Part shown: positions 58,485-64,000 of the stretch, piece by piece
How the letters are laid out: each line of letters begins with the position of its first letter
Numbering within the stretch: position 1 is the stretch's first letter
From: Butyrivibrio sp. INlla16
GTDB taxonomy: Bacteria; Bacillota; Clostridia; Lachnospirales; Lachnospiraceae
Reading direction: 5' to 3'
Length of the DNA: 64,000 bases
Assembly: GCF_900104155.1 (NCBI RefSeq)
Contig: NZ_FMYB01000023.1
Location: 1 to 64,000 of the forward strand
The notes under the pieces: model-generated
Seen by the model: the letters and a program-made list of their open reading frames with translations, nothing else
Databases searched by the model: none
Told to the model about the DNA's origin: nothing
Program-made: the position numbers and the translations under genes

Positions 58485-60596
58485 ATGGGACTAATAGCGT
58501 TAGCTAAAAATCAAGTATTACACAAATGCGGAGATAAGGTAGAAACCCTTGAGATTGTAGTAAAGGGTTCTGTTTACATAGCTATAGAAGGAGAATCCGT
58601 TGAAGTCGGAATTGGCGGAATTCTTGGTGTCGGAGAGCATCCGGGTGCTGAATACATCTATACCTATACAGCCAATGAAGAATCATCCGTTTTCTCATAT
58701 CCTTTTGGTTCCATTGATGATATCTATAAAATAATTAGTTCCAACCCTAAAATTTCACCAATTTTGGCTGCGCAATCCGTCAAAACTGTAGTTTTATGCC
58801 TGGATAAGTTGGAAAATGATTTTTCGCAGGCAATACAAGACTATGAACAACTTGACACAGACAAAGCAGAATATCCTATGCTGGCAGTTTCCGTTGGGCT
58901 TGAGGTTGAAGACTTTCCAGATCTTGATAATGTTAAGCCACCCGTAAAATCACAGGCACTTACCGACTGGCAGGAAAAGTTTTACCGGACTCTTGCTGAA
59001 AACGAAGAATTACTAAAAAAGACCTGCTATGCAAGATCCGCTGATATTGCCAACGGTTTTATAATGAATGCTCTTGAGGCAATTTCATTTATAGCTGCAT
59101 GCCGCGAGAAACTTACCGAATATAAAAAAGAATTCCAGAAACAGGTGGGGAAATTCCGCTCTACCATGCAGCTAATCAGGGCAAAATCCGCCGATATGAA
59201 GCGCAATGGTGCTGACGGCGCCATTACAGATATTGATATACAAGACGCACTCAATACCATCCTTGAGTATGCAGGCGCAGACGAAAAAGCAACCGAGAAC
59301 TTCCGAAGAATTATAGGCGAATTCAAAAAAACTTCCTCAAGATATGATACATCGGATGAAAGCCGTGCTCTACGTCGAAGCGTAGCCGTCGACTACTATG
59401 CAATCTACACGGCTGCATTCCTTCGCAGCCTCAGTGATCCTGCTGTTCCGTCTGAAGTAATGATGTTTCTGATGTTCGGTTTTGTTGACGAGGAACTCGC
59501 AGGTCTTGAAAATACCAGGCAGCTCTATGCTCTTATGAAAACCTACAAACCCGATCCGAACGGGTATGTTATCACCGCTTATGAGTGGCTAAAAAAAATC
59601 TACAACATGGAGCTTGAACCCTCACGAAACGAATTCGATGAGGATTACTTTACCGCGCTTCGCACCTTAAAAACAAGCGGCGGTATTAACGAAGAACAGA
59701 TGGAGGCCATGAAAAACGACCGAAACGAGCGTCTTAAATTTGAAATTAAGAACCTTCTTGCTCTCGGTAACAGAATGACCTACGGCAGGCCTTCCACCTT
59801 TGTGCCTGTATTTGATGCTGAAAATGTTACAAGACCTTTGGATGTAGCTTATGTAGATGCGAAAAAGATCAATGATTTTTATGACTATATCAGATCCATC
59901 GATTATTCAGTTTTTTGCAGGCAGGGAAGCTACTCCAATCCCGATATAGGTGTCACCCAGGTATTTATCGATGAAGATGTAACTCCATATATGATTCTGA
60001 TGCCAAATGTCGGAAGCCGTGCCTCTCTATGGCAGGAAATCGAAGGAAAAAAGAGAAATACCCCTGCCAGATTTATCATCTCAATTTTCAACACAGAAAC
60101 TTTCGAAGATGTTATGATACGTCTATGCGGTGAATTTCGCTGGGAGATGTGCAAAACAGAGCAGGGCGTGCACTGGAACGATGTCACGGATCCTTCTCTC
60201 ACATCCATGTTCTGTGATTACCTTCAGTTCTATAAGAAGAACCACTCTCTTTCAACTGAAATGAAAGAAAAGATAAAAACTGACTTAAAGAAAAACAGCA
60301 ACAACTATAAGAACGTTTTTGTCGGGGAATACATGAATTATCTGAAATTTGAAGCAAACGCATCACCAAGGCTTAATAAAATTTCAAGAGAAATCATATT
60401 TACTTACTGCCCATTTTCAAAAGAACTTCGTGAAAAACTAATGGACAACCCTCAGTATGGTGAGCTTGTCAAAAAGCATGTCTCACATCATAATGGTCTA
60501 ATGAGGCCTATTGCCAATATGATCAGAAAGATCAAAACCGAAGGCAATGAGGTTCCTCAGATTCTGTATGACCAGTATGAATTTTTACAGAAATAG
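58485..60596 (+). CDS. large protein with CNB/cupin-like N-terminus, unknown function
   Basis: 703 residues. The first 100 or so residues look like a cyclic-nucleotide-binding or cupin beta-roll: LEIVVKGSVYIAIEG, GILGVGEHPG, then a helix. The remainder is large, helical and charged, with a mixed alpha/beta part near 430-560. The canonical cNMP-binding Arg/Glu (FGE-RxA) motif is not visible, so ligand binding is uncertain. No DNA-binding domain is evident. Opposite an EAL gene, which hints at a signalling role. SD AGAGGGG. The DUF6472-like gene follows closely. Confidence 0.65.
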   Translation: MGLIALAKNQVLHKCGDKVETLEIVVKGSVYIAIEGESVEVGIGGILGVGEHPGAEYIYTYTANEESSVFSYPFGSIDDIYKIISSNPKISPILAAQSVKTVVLCLDKLENDFSQAIQDYEQLDTDKAEYPMLAVSVGLEVEDFPDLDNVKPPVKSQALTDWQEKFYRTLAENEELLKKTCYARSADIANGFIMNALEAISFIAACREKLTEYKKEFQKQVGKFRSTMQLIRAKSADMKRNGADGAITDIDIQDALNTILEYAGADEKATENFRRIIGEFKKTSSRYDTSDESRALRRSVAVDYYAIYTAAFLRSLSDPAVPSEVMMFLMFGFVDEELAGLENTRQLYALMKTYKPDPNGYVITAYEWLKKIYNMELEPSRNEFDEDYFTALRTLKTSGGINEEQMEAMKNDRNERLKFEIKNLLALGNRMTYGRPSTFVPVFDAENVTRPLDVAYVDAKKINDFYDYIRSIDYSVFCRQGSYSNPDIGVTQVFIDEDVTPYMILMPNVGSRASLWQEIEGKKRNTPARFIISIFNTETFEDVMIRLCGEFRWEMCKTEQGVHWNDVTDPSLTSMFCDYLQFYKKNHSLSTEMKEKIKTDLKKNSNNYKNVFVGEYMNYLKFEANASPRLNKISREIIFTYCPFSKELREKLMDNPQYGELVKKHVSHHNGLMRPIANMIRKIKTEGNEVPQILYDQYEFLQK

Positions 60597-60619
60597 CTTT
60601 TATTGAAAGGATTACATAT

Positions 60620-60796
60620 ATGCAGACACGCTGCGATGAATGTACTTACTACGAATATGATGAGGACGATGAAGCATACTACTGCGGAGTCAACATGGAT
60701 GAAGACGACTATGCCAGACTTATGGGCAATTCAAAAAGTGAATGCCCCTTCTATCGGAATAATAACGAATATGAAGTAGTAAAGCATCAGATGTAG
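60620..60796 (+). CDS. small Cys-rich DUF6472-like protein
   Basis: 58 residues, acidic. The pattern CDECTYYEYDEDDEAYYCGVN, then DEDDYARLM and SECPFYR with an NNEYEVVKHQM end, matches the small DUF6472-type proteins of Lachnospiraceae. Four or five Cys residues (C-x2-C, then C and C) could bind a metal. SD AAAGG about 9 nt upstream. It follows the CNB-like gene by 23 bp and probably shares its transcript. Confidence 0.8.
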   Translation: MQTRCDECTYYEYDEDDEAYYCGVNMDEDDYARLMGNSKSECPFYRNNNEYEVVKHQM

Positions 60797-60801
60797 AACT
60801 T

Positions 60802-61674
60802 TTAATGAGTTCTGTCATAGACATCTCTTATATAATCACGATTTTCTCTGGCATATCTGTTCGTTGAAACTGGACTTACATGCCCCATCATCATCTGAAC
60901 CGCCTCAATGTCAGCTCCTCTTTCAACAAGATGAGCTGCAAAACTGTGACGCAGTGCCTCGGGAGTTATCGGAACCTTTATATCTGCCTGCTGGGCATAG
61001 CTTTTAACAAGCTTCCATACTCCCTGTCTACTCATTGCTTCTCCCTTATAATTTATGAAAAGAAGTTCTTCGTCAGTTCTGTTAATCAGATGGCGTCTCC
61101 CATCCTGCAGATATCTTGATAAAACTGCTTTCGTTCTCTTATCAAAAGGAATTATTCTTTCCGTCTTATTGTTTTTACAAAGAATATTACCAATCTGCAT
61201 ATCAAGCTGGGATACTTTCACTGTCACCAGCTCGGAAACCTTGATTCCGGTAGCATACATAAGCTCAAGCATCGCTGAATCTCTCTGCCCTTTTGCAGTT
61301 CTGACATCAGGCATGCCAAGGAGATCCTCCACCTGCTTTCTTGTGAGCACATTTGCTTTGGGAAGTTCTACCTTAGGTGCAACAAGGTTTTCAGACGCAT
61401 CTATAGTCACTCTTTCAATTTTCACCAAATGCTTGAACAGTGCCTTTATTGAAACTATATTTCTTGCGATAGTCGAAGGAGAATAGCCTTTCTCTTTTAA
61501 TCTGTCCAGATGGTCTTTAAGAACCTTTTCGGAAATCTTCGCCACATCGGTTATTCCCAGTTCGCTTACATAACTCTGAAGTTTATCCAGATCGCATTTG
61601 TAAGATTTGAGAGTGTTATGGCTCATACTCCCCGACTCTTTGCAATCATTTATAAAACTATCTATTTCAGTCAT
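60802..61674 (-). CDS. XerC/D-like tyrosine recombinase with two catalytic substitutions
   Basis: 290 residues with the usual N-terminal SAM-like core-binding domain (about 1-95) and the catalytic fold (about 105-285). Expected catalytic positions: Arg I is Lys (YATGIKVSELV, codon AAG), the Lys in CKNNKTERI is kept, the HxxR His is Glu (TPEALRH, codon GAG) while the Arg and following His remain, MGHVSP keeps the His, and NRYARENRDY keeps the Tyr. Recombinase activity is therefore doubtful. No att sites or cargo are adjacent. Between the DUF6472-like gene and lysA. Confidence 0.85.
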   Translation of the reverse strand: MTEIDSFINDCKESGSMSHNTLKSYKCDLDKLQSYVSELGITDVAKISEKVLKDHLDRLKEKGYSPSTIARNIVSIKALFKHLVKIERVTIDASENLVAPKVELPKANVLTRKQVEDLLGMPDVRTAKGQRDSAMLELMYATGIKVSELVTVKVSQLDMQIGNILCKNNKTERIIPFDKRTKAVLSRYLQDGRRHLINRTDEELLFINYKGEAMSRQGVWKLVKSYAQQADIKVPITPEALRHSFAAHLVERGADIEAVQMMMGHVSPVSTNRYARENRDYIRDVYDRTH

Positions 61675-61707
61675 ATCACATTACTCTGACCCGCAGCGTA
61701 TCCTGGA

Positions 61708-62997
61708 TCACTCAAATTCCTTAAGTATTTTATCAAGTTCGGCAAATTCAGGCAGACAATCAAATGTAGCAAAATAATCTCTCGGTGTCTGCGCTCTTCT
61801 TATAAGCTCTACGCTTCCATCCTCTTTGAGTAAAAGCTCCGAGCACCACAGTTTTCCGTTGTAGTTATAACCCATTGCAAATCCGTGGGCTCCGGCATCA
61901 TGAATAAATAGATAATCTCCCATATCTATCTTGGGAAGTTTTCTGTCTATAGCAAATTTGTCGTTATTCTCGCAAAGAGATCCGGTAACATCATATACAT
62001 GATCAGCCTCTGCATTCTCTTTTCCGAGAACCGTGATATGGTGATAAGCACCATACATGGCGGGTCTCATAAGATTAACCGCACAAGCATCCACTCCTAT
62101 ATATTCCTTGTAGATATGCTTTTCGTGAATTGCCTTTGTAACAAGGGCGCCATAAGGTCCGAGCATGAATCGACCCATCTCGGTATAAATAGCAACATCA
62201 CCCATTCCTGCAGGTGTAAGAATTTTTTCGTACTCTCTTCTTACGCCTTCACCGATAGCAGCTATATCATTGCCCTCCTTATCGGGTTCATAGGGAATGC
62301 CTACGCCGCCTGAAAGATTGATAAAGCTTATATCTGCACCGGTCTCTTTTTCAAGCTCCACAGCAAGTTCAAATAGACCTGCAGCCAGTGTCGGATAATA
62401 TTCGTTTGTAACCGTATTACTTGCAAGAAATGCATGAATACCAAAATGCTTAACGCCTTTTTCTTTAAGCATCTTAAAGCTCTCGAAAAGCTGCTCCTTA
62501 GTCATTCCATACTTGGAATCCCCGGGATTGTCCATGATTCCGTTACTCATCCTGAATACTCCGCCCGGATTATATCTGCAGCTGATGGTCTCCGGAAGCT
62601 TGCCTCCAAGTGCTTCTTCAGCAAATTCAATATGTGTTATATCATCAAAATTTATGATACCGCCGATTTTTGCAGCATATACAAACTCCTCGGCGGGTGT
62701 GTCATTTGAAGAGAACATTATGTTTTCTCCGCAGGCACCGGTTGATTTACTTAGCATAAGTTCTGTAATAGAAGAACAGTCAAAGCCGCAACCCTCACTC
62801 TGCAGAAGCTTCATAAGGACCGGATTCGGCGTAGCCTTAACGGCAAAGTACTCACGAAAGCCTTTATTCCATGAAAAAGCTTTCTTCACTGCTCTGGCAT
62901 TTTCCACTATTCCTTTTTCGTCATATAAATAAAACGGTGTTGGGTATTTCTGTACAATGTCTTCGACTTGTGCTTTGTTTACGAACGGTTTTTTCAT
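61708..62997 (-). CDS. lysA: diaminopimelate decarboxylase-like PLP enzyme
   Basis: Final step of lysine synthesis, meso-DAP to lysine. 429 residues, fold III PLP enzyme. The PLP Lys is in YFAVKATPNP near residue 53, the Gly-rich INLSGGVGIPYEP near 230, an acidic TEMGRFMLGPYGALV near 275, and GSLCENNDKFA near 345 with the conserved Cys. SD AGGAGG. The family also contains arginine, ornithine and carboxynorspermidine decarboxylases, so the substrate is inferred from the sequence type. Confidence 0.88.
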   Translation of the reverse strand: MKKPFVNKAQVEDIVQKYPTPFYLYDEKGIVENARAVKKAFSWNKGFREYFAVKATPNPVLMKLLQSEGCGFDCSSITELMLSKSTGACGENIMFSSNDTPAEEFVYAAKIGGIINFDDITHIEFAEEALGGKLPETISCRYNPGGVFRMSNGIMDNPGDSKYGMTKEQLFESFKMLKEKGVKHFGIHAFLASNTVTNEYYPTLAAGLFELAVELEKETGADISFINLSGGVGIPYEPDKEGNDIAAIGEGVRREYEKILTPAGMGDVAIYTEMGRFMLGPYGALVTKAIHEKHIYKEYIGVDACAVNLMRPAMYGAYHHITVLGKENAEADHVYDVTGSLCENNDKFAIDRKLPKIDMGDYLFIHDAGAHGFAMGYNYNGKLWCSELLLKEDGSVELIRRAQTPRDYFATFDCLPEFAELDKILKEFE

Positions 62998-63073
62998 AAT
63001 ATCCTCCTGTTTTTGAATTCACTTTACTACGTTATCACGAAAAAGTGTGCCTGTCTATCTAAATTTTAAAGCT

Positions 63074-63748
63074 TTACAGGTTTTCTATCTGCCAGTCAAT
63101 GGGTTCAAGCCCATTTGCAGTAAGAAATTCATTACACTTTGAGAAATGTCTGCATCCAAAAAATCCCCTGTAAGCAGAAAGCGGACTTGGATGAGGTGCT
63201 GTCAATATGAGCTGTTTGGGATTATTAAGCATCTGCGCCTTACTCTGAGCCGGCTTACCCCAGAGCATGTAAACTATAGGCCTGTCCTGTTCATTTAATG
63301 CACGTATGATTGCATCTGTGAACTGTTCCCAGCCCCTTCCCTTATGCGAATTGGCTGCGTGAGCCCTAACCGTAAGAACGGTATTAAGTAGAAGCACTCC
63401 CTGATCCGCCCATTTTTTCAAATATCCGTTGTTTGGAACATAACAACCCAAATCCTCATGAAGTTCATTATAAATATTCACAAGTGATGGAGGAATGTCC
63501 TGACCCGGCTGAACTGAAAATGACAATCCATGCGCCTGTCCCGGTTCGTGGTAAGGATCCTGTCCCAGTACAAGAACCTTCACATTTTGTAGCGGAGTAA
63601 GATGAAGTGCATTAAAAATATCATCCGCAGGTGGATAGATCACCTTCGAATGATATTCATCCAAAACAAATTTATATAATTTCTTATAGTAATCCTTACT
63701 GAACTCCGGCTTAAGTGCCAGTTGCCAGTCATTAGCTATCATTGGCAT
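63074..63748 (-). CDS. ung: uracil-DNA glycosylase
   Basis: Removes uracil from DNA. 224 residues. Motif A, VLVLGQDPYHEPGQAHGLSFSV near residue 60, holds the catalytic Asp. The TVRAHAANSH region is near 127, and TAPHPSPLSAYRGFFGCRHF, with the catalytic His, near 182. The start at 63748 has SD AAAGGA about 10 nt upstream; the adjacent GTG 9 bp further upstream would touch the SD. It starts 19 bp after the end of hisF. Confidence 0.96.
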   Translation of the reverse strand: MPMIANDWQLALKPEFSKDYYKKLYKFVLDEYHSKVIYPPADDIFNALHLTPLQNVKVLVLGQDPYHEPGQAHGLSFSVQPGQDIPPSLVNIYNELHEDLGCYVPNNGYLKKWADQGVLLLNTVLTVRAHAANSHKGRGWEQFTDAIIRALNEQDRPIVYMLWGKPAQSKAQMLNNPKQLILTAPHPSPLSAYRGFFGCRHFSKCNEFLTANGLEPIDWQIENL

Positions 63749-63766
63749 GTTAGTCACATCCTTTCA

Positions 63767-64000
63767 TCAGAGTCTCACAGAGACTCCTTTCTCATGGAGA
63801 TATTTCTTAACCTGTGATATTTCAAGCTCCTTGTAGTGAAAAAGAGAAGCCGCCAATGCCGCATCAGCGCCGCCCTTTGTAACCGCTTCGTAAAAGTGTT
63901 CGCAACTTCCTGCACCTCCTGATGCAATAACAGGAATTGATACAGAATCAGCAACAGCTCTTGTAAGCTCGAGGTCATAGCCCTCCTTGGTTCCATCTCC
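63767..64000 (-). CDS. hisF: imidazole glycerol phosphate synthase subunit HisF, 3' part
   Basis: Only the C-terminal 77 residues are inside the window; the gene continues beyond the right edge. It reads [15 protein letters not shown], then [18 protein letters not shown] and [14 protein letters not shown], the cyclase subunit's last beta-alpha units, including the phosphate-binding ASGGAG loop. With HisH it makes imidazole glycerol phosphate and AICAR in histidine synthesis. It ends with TGA at 63767-63769, 19 bp before ung. Confidence 0.9.
   Translation of the reverse strand, partial: GDGTKEGYDLELTRAVADSVSIPVIASGGAGSCEHFYEAVTKGGADAALAASLFHYKELEISQVKKYLHEKGVSVRL

Noticed and set aside
60802..61674. 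Integrase of a mobile element that carried in the accessory genes
   Set aside because: It lies 8 kb from the accessory stretch, lacks catalytic residues, and no att-like direct repeats were seen next to it.
63775..63996. A 73-codon minus-strand frame at the right edge
   Set aside because: It is out of frame with the clear HisF C-terminus (63767-64000) on the same strand, so it is a shadow of hisF.
1..64000. CRISPR array, rRNA, tRNA or 4.5S RNA genes
   Set aside because: No regularly spaced repeats, rRNA stretches or cloverleaf-like sequences were recognised by eye; ffh is present without a visible 4.5S RNA gene.

Overview
The window looks like chromosome of a low-to-moderate GC Firmicute, most likely a Lachnospiraceae member of the Butyrivibrio/Pseudobutyrivibrio type. 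That placement is inferred from gene order, family content (DUF512, DUF3089, a small DUF6472-like protein, fibronectin-type secreted proteins), strong SD sites and canonical sigma-A promoters; no rRNA is present. Almost all genes lie on the minus strand. The plus-strand exceptions are a Mn-riboswitch-controlled permease, prs, a fibronectin-like secreted protein, a DUF3089 hydrolase, tmcAL, a 703-residue unknown and a tiny Cys-rich protein.

Layout. 1-331: tandem 20-bp repeats that resemble the end of an IS21-type element. 358-1824: promoter, yybP-ykoY riboswitch and ion permease. 1892-4272: HAD phosphatase and tyrS behind a tyrosine T-box. 4290-5858: two paralogous secreted proteins. 5984-10487: gpsA, plsY, der and a PDZ/radical-SAM DUF512 protein, apparently read from a leaderless promoter. 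10584-15056: prs and a two-component system. 15080-25734: the conserved ylxM-ffh-rpsP-khpA-trmD-rimM, udp and rplS-lepB-rbgA-lepB-rnhB-fliK-like-flhB-like-yraN block. 25756-36120: rpmF-plsX-acpP-rnc-smc-ftsY with ilvA, yitT and a GH25 protein at its downstream end.

The accessory part is 36.2-52.3 kb, between rpmF and ackA. It holds a fibronectin-like secreted protein, a MATE exporter with a two-module NRPS (A-T-C-A-T-C), a secreted DUF3089 hydrolase, and a tightly coupled operon joining a ParB-like/HAD fusion and a stand-alone HAD protein to a peptide ABC importer with a single ATPase. The NRPS is the most interesting gene. Its first A domain lacks the Asp that normally binds the alpha-amino group, its first C domain lacks the catalytic second His, and it ends in an intact C domain without a thioesterase or reductase.

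52.4-64 kb: ackA back-to-back with tmcAL (29 bp apart), an unknown membrane protein, a membrane GGDEF-EAL protein whose cyclase half is degenerate, a divergent 703-residue protein with a CNB/cupin-like N-terminus, a DUF6472-like miniprotein, a tyrosine recombinase lacking two catalytic residues, lysA, ung, and the 3' end of hisF at the window edge.

Functional themes are protein export and translation (ffh, ftsY, two signal peptidases, trmD, rimM, rplS, rpsP), phospholipid and fatty-acid supply (plsX, plsY, gpsA, acpP), chromosome maintenance (smc), and an accessory small-molecule/peptide module. All assignments come from reading motifs and context; no database search was run.
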